Positions 1 to 7,847 of a stretch of 64,000 nt of DNA are shown here, piece by piece (the stretch's first letter is position 1; every line of letters starts with the position of its first letter). The stretch is from JAKIWV01 sp963773945 (GTDB lineage: Archaea > Thermoplasmatota > Thermoplasmata > Lutacidiplasmatales > UBA184). Under the pieces are notes generated by a model. That model ran no database searches, was not told the DNA's origin, and saw only the letters and a program-made list of their open reading frames with translations. A program made the position numbers and the translations under genes. Location: positions 496,001 through 560,000 of the forward strand of contig CAVZDD010000005.1 in assembly GCA_963773945.1 (NCBI GenBank), given 5' to 3'.

Positions 1-19
1 TTAAATATCATAATTTAAC
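1..19 (+). promoter_or_regulatory. A/T-rich promoter region before the first AbrB gene
   Basis: The first 19 bases are almost entirely A and T in an otherwise GC-rich window and end directly at the ATG of the AbrB-like gene. They look like the TATA region of a leaderless archaeal promoter, but the upstream part lies outside the window. Confidence 0.4.
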
Positions 20-238
20 ATGCCGGAGACCACCGTGGTAGGTCGGATCACACGGGTCGGCAACAGCCTAGCGGTGTTCATTCCGGCCGAGACGGTCCGC
101 CGAGTCGGTCTGGCCGCCGGCGACCGGGTCGAAGCCACGCTCAACAGTTCGAACTCCGATCCCTTCGGGTTGTTGTCAGATGTTGCCCCGGGACCATTCC
201 ATCGACGCGACGAGGCGGGTCGGCGTGATCGGATCTGA
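20..238 (+). CDS. AbrB/SpoVT-fold antitoxin (VapB-like)
   Basis: This is a 72-residue protein. Its N-terminal part (ITRVGNSLAVFIPAE, then a VGLAAGDRVE turn) is the swapped-hairpin AbrB DNA-binding fold found in VapB antitoxins. Such proteins bind their own promoter and neutralise a PIN-domain partner. The acidic/basic C-terminal tail after residue 45 would be the toxin-contacting segment. The stop overlaps the GTG start of the following PIN reading frame (225), the tight coupling typical of antitoxin-toxin pairs. The PIN gene is frameshifted, so this antitoxin may be an orphan. The fold is well supported; the pairing is inferred from position. Confidence 0.75.
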   Translation: MPETTVVGRITRVGNSLAVFIPAETVRRVGLAAGDRVEATLNSSNSDPFGLLSDVAPGPFHRRDEAGRRDRI

Positions 239-628
239 CATTCTCCTCGACACCTGGGCCTGGTGGGAATTACTCCGAGGCTCCCGGAACGGTGCAGTGA
301 TTCGACGGCGGTTTCTCCGCCCCTCCGGCGTGCGTCTCCACACTTCTACCATCACAGTGGGCGAAATCTCTGCCAAGCTGGCCTCGATGGGGGAAGCACG
401 TCGCATTGACGGCGTGATCGCCGCCATCCGACGAGCCGGCCGCTCCACGACGTGACCACGGACCTCGCCCGAACGGCGGGCATTCTTCGTGTCGAACTCC
501 GGAAGTCTGATGCCCAGGCGAGCTTGGCCGATGGAATCGTCCTGGCGACCGCGCGGTCCCTGGGGGCTCGGTTGATCAGTGCCGACGCTGCGTTCCGGGG
601 TCAGTCCGACGTGGTTGGAAAGCTCTGA
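225..628 (+). pseudogene. PIN-domain ribonuclease toxin (VapC-like), frameshifted
   Basis: The N-terminal half, read from GTG 225, begins with the PIN core (GSDILLDTWAWWELLRG, first catalytic Asp in LLDTW) and continues to TVGEISAKLA before a stop at 453-455. The rest of a PIN domain (DLARTAGILRVEL, then SLADGIVLATARSLG and LISADAAF) follows in the next frame down to the stop at 626-628. The frame changes near 438-446. Together the halves give a normal-length PIN protein with the expected acidic residues. It is either a disabled toxin or an assembly indel. It overlaps the upstream AbrB gene by 14 nt. An upstream in-frame ATG at 180 is possible but lies inside the antitoxin gene. Confidence 0.7.
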
Positions 629-786
629 GGGGGTGCTGTGAACTCCCTGGCCGGACCCGGTCTGCCACCCCTCTAACCGAATCGGAATTGAGGGACGCCC
701 GGAAGGTGCAATGCCGATTGCAGCTGCGATACAACGGTGGGGGATGGGTTCAAATTCGATCCTCATGGTTCTCGCCGGCAGTCGAG

Positions 787-828
787 CTTATGTATTATAA
801 TAAGTACATATGTATCTTATAGGATACA
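787..828 (+). promoter_or_regulatory. Promoter with three nested palindromes before the HEPN/NTase operon
   Basis: The 42 bases before ATG 829 are strongly A/T-rich and hold three dyads: TATTATAATA (793-802, itself a likely TATA box centred 31 nt upstream of the start), TACATATGTA (805-814), and TGTATC/GATACA arms with a 6-nt spacer (811-828) that touch the start codon. The first protein of the operon has a winged-helix N-terminus, so autoregulation from this site is a reasonable inference. Confidence 0.6.
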
Positions 829-1428
829 ATGAGGCTCAAGAGCGGACTCGATCCTGTCCTGGGCAGTCAGGCCAAGATTCGCCTGCTACGGACCCTCGTG
901 GCTTTCCCAGAACGTGCCTGGACCGGTCGGGAGCTTGCCGCGGCCGCTCGAGTCTCGACGGCCCAAGCGGCGCGGGATTTAACCGGACTGCTGGACGTGG
1001 GAGTCGTCTCGCGGGATGTACGGGGGAAGTCGTACGAGTGGCGACTGAACAACGGACACGTGCTCACGCCGGAGTTGACCCGACTGTTCGAGTTCGAGGC
1101 GCATCTTTCAGGTGCCCTCACCCAAGATCTGCATCGGCTGCTCGCGCACATTCCGGCCCGACGCGCGCTCCTGTTCGGGTCGGTGGCCCGCGGGGAGGAG
1201 CACGATAGTAGCGATGTGGACCTCTTCATCGAGGTGAAGTCGGTCCATGACAAATCGGTGACGTTATCGGCCCTTTCTAAAGCCCGAGGCCAGATTTGGG
1301 ACCGGTACGGGAATCCGCTGTCGGCGTTGGTCTACACCACGGCAGAGGCCCGGAATCCGACGAATCCCCCGCTGCTCGAGGCCATCGAACGAGAGGGCAT
1401 TGATGTGATGGGGCAGTCCGGCGACTGA
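829..1428 (+). CDS. Winged-helix/MNT-type nucleotidyltransferase fusion (HEPN-partner antitoxin)
   Basis: This 199-residue protein has two parts. Residues about 5-80 are a winged helix-turn-helix (WTGRELAAAARVSTAQAARDL). Residues about 105-195 are a minimal nucleotidyltransferase with the GSVARGEE and SSDVDLF motifs, giving the metal-binding DxD. MNT proteins of this type pair with HEPN RNases; characterised MntA antitoxins AMPylate the HEPN toxin. The HEPN gene starts one base after this stop. The fused wHTH suggests the antitoxin also represses the operon, fitting the palindromes ending at 828. The leaderless ATG follows the A/T-rich promoter directly. Function is inferred from family and neighbour. 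Confidence 0.8.
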   Translation: MRLKSGLDPVLGSQAKIRLLRTLVAFPERAWTGRELAAAARVSTAQAARDLTGLLDVGVVSRDVRGKSYEWRLNNGHVLTPELTRLFEFEAHLSGALTQDLHRLLAHIPARRALLFGSVARGEEHDSSDVDLFIEVKSVHDKSVTLSALSKARGQIWDRYGNPLSALVYTTAEARNPTNPPLLEAIEREGIDVMGQSGD

Positions 1429-1429
1429 A

Positions 1430-1825
1430 ATGGCCAGATTCGAGGTGCTTCCCAAGAGCCGAGCCCTGCTGTACCTGACGCGGGCGCAGGAGTTCGCCGA
1501 GCAGATGGACCGCGCCGCGTCGGCCGGCGCATGGAACTCGGTTGGGCTCCTCGGAGTCCACTGCGTGATCTCTGCGTGCGATAGCCTGACCGTCGCGGTC
1601 TCCGGCCAACGGTGGAGCGGGCAGGATCACGCCGGCGTCTACGGAGTGATTCGTTCGCTCAAACTCCCAGGCGCGGAGACGGCCCTTCGTCAGATCGCCG
1701 AGGTTCTGGAGAGCAAGAACCGAGTCGAGTACGAAGCCCGGGCTTACACGGAGCGAGAAGCCGAAGAACTCCGGAGGAGCGCGCGGCGAGTCCTGTCGTG
1801 GGTTGTAAGGCACCACTCCAAATGA
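1430..1825 (+). CDS. HEPN-domain protein, probable toxin partner
   Basis: This 131-residue, mostly helical protein has the HEPN layout: a first helix pair (RALLYLTRAQEFAEQM, then SVGLLGVHCVISACDSL) and a last pair around residues 90-127 (ESKNRVEYEARAYTEREAEELRRSARRVLSWV). The KNRVEYE stretch sits where HEPN RNases carry their basic active-site motif, although a textbook RxxxxH is not visible. It is translationally coupled to the wHTH-nucleotidyltransferase gene (1-nt gap). Together they form a HEPN/MNT module, a family used in toxin-antitoxin and phage-defence roles. RNase activity is not shown by the sequence. Confidence 0.75.
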   Translation: MARFEVLPKSRALLYLTRAQEFAEQMDRAASAGAWNSVGLLGVHCVISACDSLTVAVSGQRWSGQDHAGVYGVIRSLKLPGAETALRQIAEVLESKNRVEYEARAYTEREAEELRRSARRVLSWVVRHHSK

Positions 1826-2001
1826 GTTCCCCCGAGGGTCCGTAGTCCCCTGAATCCGATACCGGGCGGGCGCAGGGGGATCGGTCCCCCTGGCCTTCCT
1901 GTCTACGAGGCGCAATGACGATTGCACAGAGTTCGGCTCGTCATTGATCAGGCCCGTTTATCGCACCGCCGGAGTCTCCACGGGCCTGCCGCGCTGGGGG
2001 C

Positions 2002-2322
2002 TCAATTTCGGATAACAGGCTGGGTTGCCGACGGGGCTGCTCGTGGGGGATTCTTCCTCCTATCGGCTCCGGCGACAAGCTCGATTCCAAGAATAATCAG
2101 ACCAATGAGAAGGACCCACTGCCCCCACTGGATGGTGATGAAAGTGCCGCCGCCGAGTCTGCTAACGTCGCAGGAACCGGACACGGAGCCGCCGCCACCA
2201 CTCAGCACGAAAATCGTGCAATAGCCCAGCATCAGCCAACCGACGACTGCGAGTGCGAGCCCGAGAAAGACCAGCCTCAGGTCAAGCCAGATTGCCTGCA
2301 ACGGGGGAGCCGTGCGGGACAT
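2002..2322 (-). CDS. Small two-helix membrane protein, unknown function
   Basis: This is a 106-residue protein with two clear hydrophobic helices (about residues 15-40, VFLGLALAVVGWLMLGYC, and about 68-88, WVLLIGLIILGIELVAG). A Gly/Ser-rich loop with one Cys lies between them, and the tail is basic and Pro-rich. No family is recognised. Translation from ATG 2322 is supported by an A/T box (ACGATTATG on the minus strand, near 2350) about 28 nt upstream. It runs convergently with the HEPN operon. Confidence 0.55.
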   Translation of the reverse strand: MSRTAPPLQAIWLDLRLVFLGLALAVVGWLMLGYCTIFVLSGGGGSVSGSCDVSRLGGGTFITIQWGQWVLLIGLIILGIELVAGADRRKNPPRAAPSATQPVIRN

Positions 2323-2446
2323 CCAACCACGATGGAGGTTTCGGGCATAATCGTACCGTCTCTCCCCCGTTAACGCCGGGCAGACCTGATTCGCCCCAAA
2401 TCGACGCTTTTCCCAACATGAGACGGTGGTAGCGACTCGCCAGGTT

Positions 2447-2468
2447 GGGTGCCAGTCACATTAACGTC
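2447..2468 (+). repeat. Dispersed palindrome copy 1
   Basis: This is a degenerate copy of the element found about ten times between 2.4 and 14 kb. It reads GGGTGCCAG at the left, keeps the central TCACA, and has a weakened right arm TTAACGTC. Confidence 0.4.
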
Positions 2469-2611
2469 AGCCGTGTGGCTGCGATGGTAATTGCGCCTCT
2501 TCAAACCTGACCGGCTGCAAGGACGTGCCCAATCGGGGCCCCTCCAACCTTCGATTCTTGAATGGCTCTTCTCACGTCAGGCAGGTACGTAGAGTCAAAA
2601 GTCGGATGTGA

Positions 2612-2632
2612 CCACCCAAGTGAGTGCAAACC
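2612..2632 (-). repeat. Dispersed palindrome copy 2 (inverted)
   Basis: On the minus strand it reads GGTTTGCA, then CTCACTTGG and a degenerate right arm. The core CTCACTTGG is shared with the copy at 7685-7706. It lies 65 nt upstream of the aldo/keto reductase start. Confidence 0.45.
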
Positions 2633-2696
2633 TCGACTTCGTATCCGTCATGTCTAACTCTCTCCTCGTCGTGGGAGATTCTTGGGAGGGGAAGCA

Positions 2697-3686
2697 ATGC
2701 AGACGCGCAAACTCGGAAAGATCGGACTAGAAGTCTCCGCCCTGGGACTAGGTTGCATGGGAATGACCTCCTCCTATGGCCCACCCCCGGACCGGCAGCA
2801 GATGATCTCCTTGATCCGGGCGGCGGTTGAGCGTGGCGTCACCTTCTTCGACACAGCCGAGGCGTACGGACCGTACCGGAATGAGGAACTGGTCGGCGAA
2901 GCCTTGGCTCCCGTCCGCGATCGCGTAGTGATCGCCACAAAGTTCGGTTTCAAATTCGGTCCCCATGGGGAGCAGGTGGGCCTCGACAGTCGACCGGAGC
3001 ACGTCAGGGAGGTCGCAGAAGCGTCACTCCAACGACTCAACATCGACACGATCGACCTGTTCTATCAACACCGGGTCGACCCAAACGTGCCTATCGAGCA
3101 GGTAGCGATGGCGGTGAAGGAACTCATTCAGGAAGGCAAGGTGAAGCACTTTGGCCTTTCCGAAGCCGGAGTACGAACGATTCGCCGGGCCCACGCGGTC
3201 CAGCCGGTGACGGCGGTCCAAAACGAATATTCGATTTGGTGGCGGCGACCGGAAGAGGAATTGATCCCGGCCCTCGAGGAACTCGGGATTGGTCTCGTCC
3301 CATTCAGCCCGCTTGGCCGGGGCTTTCTGACGGGAAAGATCGACGAGAACGTCACGTTCGAAGCTTCCGATTTCCGGAACAAGCTTCCACGGTTTGCGCC
3401 CGAGGCTCGGAAAGCCAATCGAGCGGTCGTCGATCTACTCAATGAGATCGCCGCTCAAAAGCAGGCGACCGCCGCGCAGATCGCTCTCGCCTGGCTGCAC
3501 GCCCAGAAGCCTTGGATCGTTCCGATCCCGGGCACCACGAAACTGACCCGGCTGGAGGAAAACATCGATGCGACTTCGGTGCGACTCTCGCCCGCAGAGC
3601 TTCGTGAGATCGACGTTTCCGCCTCTCAGATCACCGTGCAAGGGGCGCGCTACCCCGACGAGCTTGAGAAGACGGTAGGTCTTTAA
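2697..3686 (+). CDS. Aldo/keto reductase
   Basis: This 329-residue TIM-barrel oxidoreductase carries the full catalytic tetrad of the family: Asp52 and Tyr57 (FDTAEAYG), Lys82 (ATKFGF) and His125 (FYQHRVDP). The usual C-terminal NADPH-binding segment is present (WIVPIPGTTKLTRLEEN). It resembles the IolS/YajO group, which reduces aldehydes or ketones with NADPH; the substrate cannot be read from sequence. ATG 2697 was chosen over an in-frame TTG at 2682 because GGAGGGGAAGCA precedes it at ribosome-binding distance. It stands alone, with repeat copies in both flanking gaps. Confidence 0.9.
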   Translation: MQTRKLGKIGLEVSALGLGCMGMTSSYGPPPDRQQMISLIRAAVERGVTFFDTAEAYGPYRNEELVGEALAPVRDRVVIATKFGFKFGPHGEQVGLDSRPEHVREVAEASLQRLNIDTIDLFYQHRVDPNVPIEQVAMAVKELIQEGKVKHFGLSEAGVRTIRRAHAVQPVTAVQNEYSIWWRRPEEELIPALEELGIGLVPFSPLGRGFLTGKIDENVTFEASDFRNKLPRFAPEARKANRAVVDLLNEIAAQKQATAAQIALAWLHAQKPWIVPIPGTTKLTRLEENIDATSVRLSPAELREIDVSASQITVQGARYPDELEKTVGL

Positions 3687-3827
3687 CGGAAGGGAGTTCG
3701 GGCGTTCCGCGGCCCTGACGGAGCGAGGCTTGCGGGGACCGGCTTCGAAAGCGTTGCGAGACCGTCTCGTTGTCCCTCAGCGACCGTCCGGATCGAAGTA
3801 GCAACGCGGATTACGACCTGCAAGGGT

Positions 3828-3848
3828 GGGTGCAATTCACATTGCAGC
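3828..3848 (+). repeat. Dispersed palindrome copy 3
   Basis: It has a GGGTGCAA left arm, TTCACA centre and TTGCAGC right arm. It lies between the aldo/keto reductase stop and the end of the convergent recombinase gene. Confidence 0.6.
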
Positions 3849-3925
3849 TTCAACCACGAAATTCGGTCGAGGGCCGGCGGCGCCGGCGGGAAATCCGGGA
3901 TTCCTCGATCATCTGAAGAAGCCAA

Positions 3926-4948
3926 CTATCGGCGACTGGCAGGCGACGGTGCCGCCAGGCTTCGGGCAAATCGTTCGAGTCCCTCCCGCATCTCATCCCG
4001 GTCCAGGCCAATGTAGCCTGCGGTTTGGTCTAGTGAGCTGTGTCCATAGAGATTCTTCAGCTGAACGAGGCTCATGCCCGCTCGATGGGAGAGGCGACCA
4101 AACGTTCGGCGAAGATCATGATGCGAGACTTTGCTCAACTTCATGTCGAATCCCGAACGAAGCGCCAGTCGGCGCAATATGGCATCCACCCCAGACCGTG
4201 ACAGGGGCAGCACGAGGTCGGGACTTCCATTGGCTTTGAGCCAGTTCACGAGCGCTGCCCGTGTCGCGGGGTGCATTGGAATCGTTCGCCATTTCCCACC
4301 AGACCGTCCCTTTCCAAGAATCCGGAGCGCCCCTTCATCGAAGAGCACATCCTTTGAACGAAGTCGAAGAACCTCAATACGCCTAAGCCCGGTAAGCCCC
4401 TCTAAGCAGACCAGGACCTTCTCGGGTCCCCGAGCCTGCTGGAGCAACCACAAGAGCTGGTCCTTAGAAATCCAGCGACGGTGGCTGGATTCTCCCGTCG
4501 GGAGAGCCCATAGGGATTTTTGGTCAGCGCAGGGATTGCGAGTCCAACGAAGAGACTGCCGGAGAGCCGATAGATGGACACCCCAGGTCGCACGCTCCCA
4601 CGGAAGACCGCGCCGCAGCGCTCGAATGTGGTCCGGATGCAGATCGCTCGGTCCGGGAACTAAGACCCCGGGGGTGACCCGCTGGAGAAGAGTTGGAACC
4701 CGCCGCAGCTCCCACCGCATCCGACCCAGCCAGGCCTCGCCAACGCGGCCTTCGTCCCGCTTCCAAGTGATAAACTGCTCTACGGTCGTACTCCAACTTT
4801 GCCGGCCGGATCTGGTCCCCGGCTGGGTTCGCCCCCCAGTCCGTGCGCCGCGAACGACTCGCCGGTCGTACGAAGTACGCTTCTTCTGAACATGAGTGGG
4901 AATGTGACGGGCTTCCGAACCTGGATTCTGCTTCTGGGACGGGGGCAT
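3926..4948 (-). CDS. Tyrosine recombinase/integrase
   Basis: This is a 340-residue site-specific recombinase. It has a basic N-terminal tail, an N-terminal core-binding helical domain (about residues 50-150) and a C-terminal catalytic domain. The active-site residues are visible in order: Arg in GLTGLRRIEVL, Lys in GKGRSGGKWR, HxxR in SHHDLRRTF, His in YGHSSLDQTAGY, and the Tyr nucleophile of that last motif. Such enzymes integrate or excise mobile DNA or resolve dimers. It is divergent from the STAND ATPase, with a near-perfect inverted repeat in the gap. No flanking direct repeats that would delimit an element were identified. Confidence 0.9.
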   Translation of the reverse strand: MPPSQKQNPGSEARHIPTHVQKKRTSYDRRVVRGARTGGRTQPGTRSGRQSWSTTVEQFITWKRDEGRVGEAWLGRMRWELRRVPTLLQRVTPGVLVPGPSDLHPDHIRALRRGLPWERATWGVHLSALRQSLRWTRNPCADQKSLWALPTGESSHRRWISKDQLLWLLQQARGPEKVLVCLEGLTGLRRIEVLRLRSKDVLFDEGALRILGKGRSGGKWRTIPMHPATRAALVNWLKANGSPDLVLPLSRSGVDAILRRLALRSGFDMKLSKVSHHDLRRTFGRLSHRAGMSLVQLKNLYGHSSLDQTAGYIGLDRDEMREGLERFARSLAAPSPASRR

Positions 4949-5077
4949 GTTCTCTATTGGCGGCTTATCCCCATAGGTAAGATTCTGTCCCGGTGGAAGG
5001 TGTGTCGAGAGTCACTTTCCTCCTCCCCCTTGGGGCTGCCTGTCATGCAGGACGCCGTTGAGACAATTCGAGACGGA

Positions 5078-5099
5078 GGGGCCAACTCACCGTGCACTG
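5078..5099 (+). repeat. Dispersed palindrome copy 4 (degenerate)
   Basis: GGCCAACTCACCGTGCAC resembles the 7685-7706 copy (GGCAACTCACTTGGCACC) in the left arm, CTCAC core and right arm. It lies in the recombinase-ATPase gap. Confidence 0.35.
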
Positions 5100-5170
5100 T
5101 GACGAGCAACCCCGGCCCCCGCAGGACTGGGAGTCGATCCCGGTCATCGTTCAGAACATGAGAAGCCTAC

Positions 5171-5200
5171 TTATGCCCCATAACCACTTATGGGTCATAA
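5171..5200 (+). promoter_or_regulatory. 13-bp inverted repeat at the ATPase start
   Basis: Arms TTATGCCCCATAA (5171-5183) and TTATGGGTCATAA (5188-5200) are inverted repeats with one mismatch and a 4-nt spacer. The right arm ends one base before ATG 5202. It may be an operator for the ATPase gene or a binding/crossover site for the divergent recombinase. Confidence 0.6.
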
Positions 5201-5201
5201 T

Positions 5202-6350
5202 ATGGCTCTGTTCGACCTGGCTCCAAAGGAGTCCGCGAGTAGCCTCTTTGGGAGGGACCGTGAGCTGGCCGAACTGGTCCGGCTGGTAGAGGCCCGACGC
5301 TGGGTGGTCGTCCTCGGCCCCCGAATGGTGGGGAAGACAAGCCTGGTGAAGGCCGCACGGAATCGACTTCGGAGACCCGGGGCCTACGTGAACCTGTGGG
5401 GAGTTCGGAGCGTTCAAGGGCTGGTCGAGGGATTGATCAGCGGTCTCAACGAATCCGCCTCGGTCCGGGCCCGCTTGGTCCGAGCGGCGCGACGAGTAGA
5501 GGGGTTCTCGGCTGGTCCTAACGGTCTCGCCGTAACCGCCCCTCGCGCCCCCCTCAAGACCGCCTGGGACCTTCTCGATCTTCTCGGGACGGAGAAACAA
5601 GATTGCCTCGTCGTGCTCGACGAGGTTCAGGAGCTCTCCGCCAACGCCGGCGCCCTTCTCAAGCTCCTGGGCAACGTATTCAACTCACGACCCAACATCA
5701 CGTTCGTCTTTACCGGTTCTCGCGTGGGACTGTCGCGAACGCTGCTCGAACCCTCGACAAACTCGCCCCTGTTCGGCCGGGCCCCGATCGCTGTGTCCCT
5801 CGGAACGTTTGACCGACATACCAGCGAAGAGTTCCTGATCCGGGGCGCTCGCGAAGCAGGCCTCCCCCTATCAGCCTCCGAAATGGCCCCCGCGCTGGAC
5901 GGACCGCTCGACGGAACCCCCGGCTGGCTGACGCTCTTTGGGAATCACCTGGCCGTGCGCCGATTGTCCGGCGCGCAAGCCCTGGCGGAGACCGTCCGCG
6001 AGGGGAAAAAAGTCGCCGAAGCGGACCTGGCCCATTTTCTAACCGCCCATGACGTTCGAATCTACTGGCCGGCCTTGAAGGCCATCGCGTTGGGGGCCTC
6101 GTGGAAAATGATCCGGGACTACGTGAGTCGCTCGACGGGAAGCCCCGCGAATGATGGAACGATCTTACGCATTGTCCGAGGACTCGAATCGAGCTACATC
6201 GCCCATTCGGCCGATGGGGTGTACATTTTCCTAGACCCGATGGTTCGAGCTTACGTGCTCTCTGCGGGACGCCCCCCGAGGATTCCCCGAGATCGCGCCG
6301 AGACGAGAGCTCCACGCTGGCGACCAACCCCACACTCCAGATCCGGTTGA
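5202..6350 (+). CDS. Archaeal STAND-type AAA+ ATPase
   Basis: This protein of about 382 residues belongs to the archaeal ATPase family (Arch_ATPase-like). It opens with the FGRDRELAEL motif typical of the family, followed by Walker A GPRMVGKTS (residues about 39-47) and Walker B CLVVLDEVQEL near residue 130. A sensor-like FVFTGSR follows, then a C-terminal winged-helix-like region (WPALKAIALGASWKMIRDYV) and a basic tail. Members act as NTP-driven switches and are often linked to mobile elements or defence. ATG 5202 is preferred to ATG 5190, which lies inside the inverted repeat. Its role here is unknown. Confidence 0.8.
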   Translation: MALFDLAPKESASSLFGRDRELAELVRLVEARRWVVVLGPRMVGKTSLVKAARNRLRRPGAYVNLWGVRSVQGLVEGLISGLNESASVRARLVRAARRVEGFSAGPNGLAVTAPRAPLKTAWDLLDLLGTEKQDCLVVLDEVQELSANAGALLKLLGNVFNSRPNITFVFTGSRVGLSRTLLEPSTNSPLFGRAPIAVSLGTFDRHTSEEFLIRGAREAGLPLSASEMAPALDGPLDGTPGWLTLFGNHLAVRRLSGAQALAETVREGKKVAEADLAHFLTAHDVRIYWPALKAIALGASWKMIRDYVSRSTGSPANDGTILRIVRGLESSYIAHSADGVYIFLDPMVRAYVLSAGRPPRIPRDRAETRAPRWRPTPHSRSG

Positions 6351-6354
6351 TGAA

Positions 6355-6376
6355 GTTTGCAAGTCACCTTGCAACC
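6355..6376 (+). repeat. Dispersed palindrome copy 5 (near-perfect)
   Basis: Arms GTTTGCAA and TTGCAACC surround GTCACC, making this one of the best copies. It begins four bases after the ATPase stop codon. Confidence 0.65.
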
Positions 6377-6420
6377 ACTGCCCGAGTTCCGATGGGTCAG
6401 ATCCTTGCGAGGGACAGTCG

Positions 6421-6903
6421 TTACCGAGGGCCAAGTGCGAGGCGGAATCGCTCACGAATTCTGGTATGCACGCTCGGAGGCAACGGCGGAAATTCTGCAC
6501 TGACGAAGGCCGTTGCGCCGTTCGGTAGGTGCGTCTCCGTGACCTCGCCCCGGATCATCCGGTCGTTGAGGGGATCACCCGCTCTATGCGGGGCGAGATG
6601 CAAGTGGAGATGGGGTATCCCCCCGCCGAAAACATAAACGTAGACTACCTCGGCCTCGGCCGCCTCTTTGAGCGCCCGGGTGACCAACGCAAGCGTAGAG
6701 CCCAGCGTTCGGGCCTCTTCTCCTTCAAGGTCGGTGATATGGGGTACGTGGCGTTTCGGTTCAAGATAGGAGAATCCGGGAACTTCTCCTTCGGTTGCCA
6801 TAGAAAGTCTCCAAAGAGAATCCTCCCAGACTTGGACCCGACCGAGTTCTGTATCGCCCGACGCACCGCGACAGAGAATGCAGGAAGCCTGTGGGGAGTC
6901 CAT
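6421..6903 (-). CDS. HIT-family nucleotide hydrolase/transferase
   Basis: This 160-residue protein has the HIT signature GIPHLHLHLAPH near residues 95-106 and an N-terminal CILC pair that would bind zinc, as in many HIT proteins. HIT enzymes hydrolyse or transfer nucleotidyl groups through the middle His. The start ATG 6903 fits the CILC-first layout of the family and an A/T box (CTTAAGTTC on the plus strand, 6924-6932) about 27 nt upstream. An in-frame start at 7014 would add an unrelated Pro-rich tail. The substrate (for example diadenosine polyphosphates) is unknown. Confidence 0.85.
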   Translation of the reverse strand: MDSPQASCILCRGASGDTELGRVQVWEDSLWRLSMATEGEVPGFSYLEPKRHVPHITDLEGEEARTLGSTLALVTRALKEAAEAEVVYVYVFGGGIPHLHLHLAPHRAGDPLNDRMIRGEVTETHLPNGATAFVSAEFPPLPPSVHTRIRERFRLALGPR

Positions 6904-7066
6904 CTCCAGGGTACTCCGAGCGCGGCTTAAGTTCAGTTCGACGAACCTTCGCGGTTGGGGCGGATGCCCGGGACCTTGCAACCAGCTGGGAACCAGGAGA
7001 GTTCCCGGTGCCATGGACCGCGGATCCCCCCCGGTCGGGAGTCAACTCAGATGTACTCGTCCAAGG

Positions 7067-7582
7067 CTAGGTTGAACCGGTTTGCTGGGCGGCCCGAATG
7101 TGCATTACCGCCACGACGCCCACGATCGCCGACACGATGAACATCCCAATCACCGCGTCGTAGAGCCACGGAACGTACGAGAGTGATCCGGGGTAGGCAG
7201 AGACGCCAAAGAGATAGTGGGCAAATTGGCTAGCCGACTGGAATCCCACTTGGCTGTAGGTGGCCACGACTCCGAACAGGCCGATAACCACGAGCCAGGC
7301 CCATACCGTCCCGCCGAGGACTCCAAGTCGACCCATGCTGGTGGGCTTTCCATCGGAAGTTGTTCGGCCGGAAGTTGCCAGGATGAACAACGCGACAAGG
7401 AGGGTCACGACCCCGATGCAGAGTCCCGCGTACCAATGAATGTAGTAGGGGGCCGACCCTCCGAAGTCTGTTTGAAGGTTTTTGTCCGTAGCTAACATGA
7501 CGATCACGAGGATGAAGTCAAGAATCAGAAGGCCACCAAAAACGATGGCCAGTCGGCTTTTCATGGACGGAGAGGCGTTCAT
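7067..7582 (-). CDS. Four-helix membrane protein, unknown function
   Basis: This 171-residue protein has four hydrophobic segments: about residues 10-30 (LAIVFGGLLILDFILVIVML), 50-70 (GLCIGVVTLLVALFILA), 88-108 (TVWAWLVVIGLFGVVATY) and 140-162 (AVIGMFIVSAIVGVVAVM). The loop between the first two is aromatic-rich (APYYIHWYAG). No known family is recognised. ATG 7582 gives a short polar N-terminus; ATG 7564 is also possible. It is divergent from the TolB/TPR cyclase gene, and two palindrome copies lie in the shared gap. Confidence 0.6.
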   Translation of the reverse strand: MNASPSMKSRLAIVFGGLLILDFILVIVMLATDKNLQTDFGGSAPYYIHWYAGLCIGVVTLLVALFILATSGRTTSDGKPTSMGRLGVLGGTVWAWLVVIGLFGVVATYSQVGFQSASQFAHYLFGVSAYPGSLSYVPWLYDAVIGMFIVSAIVGVVAVMHIRAAQQTGST

Positions 7583-7684
7583 CGGCGGGGATGAGTCGTC
7601 CGGAACTACCCCGTTTTTGGTTCAAGCCCGGAATTGATTGGTTCAATCGCGAGGGATTACCGGCACGTAAAGGCCGAAGCGGTA

Positions 7685-7706
7685 GGTGGCAACTCACTTG
7701 GCACCC
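7685..7706 (+). repeat. Dispersed palindrome copy 6
   Basis: GGTGGCAA left arm, CTCACT centre and TTGGCACCC right arm. It lies in the divergent gap before the cyclase gene. Confidence 0.5.
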
Positions 7707-7743
7707 GCCCCCCGCCGCTTGATGCGGCGTTTGGGTTCTTCGG

Positions 7744-7768
7744 TTTGCGAGCAAGTCACCTTACAACC
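7744..7768 (+). repeat. Dispersed palindrome copy 7
   Basis: TTTGCGAGCAA, then GTCACC and TTACAACC. It shares the GTCACC centre and an ACAACC/GCAACC right arm with copy 5. It lies about 80 nt before the cyclase TATA box. Confidence 0.5.
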
Positions 7769-7847
7769 AGCCGGACAGCTCCAACGCTCGCTTCGGAAGC
7801 GGGGAGGCCCTTTGGGGGCGCCGCCATCGAATTCGGACTGGGGTGGA

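Larger units (their letters stand above)
2323..2696. other. Intergenic region with two palindromic repeat copies
   Basis: No convincing gene lies in these 374 bases between the divergent membrane protein and aldo/keto reductase. They carry two copies of the dispersed palindrome (2447-2468 and, inverted, 2612-2632) and the GGGAGGGG ribosome-binding-like stretch just before ATG 2697. Confidence 0.5.

Noticed and set aside
3965..3995. GTTCGAGTCCC resembles a tRNA T-arm and could mark an attachment site at the recombinase 3' end
   Set aside because: It lies inside the recombinase coding sequence; no acceptor stem, anticodon arm or second copy was found.
7685..7768. Upstream extension of the TolB/TPR cyclase to a start at 7634
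   Set aside because: It would translate through two palindrome copies and the TATA box; the cyclase domain begins at RRLAAIMFTD after GTG 7877.
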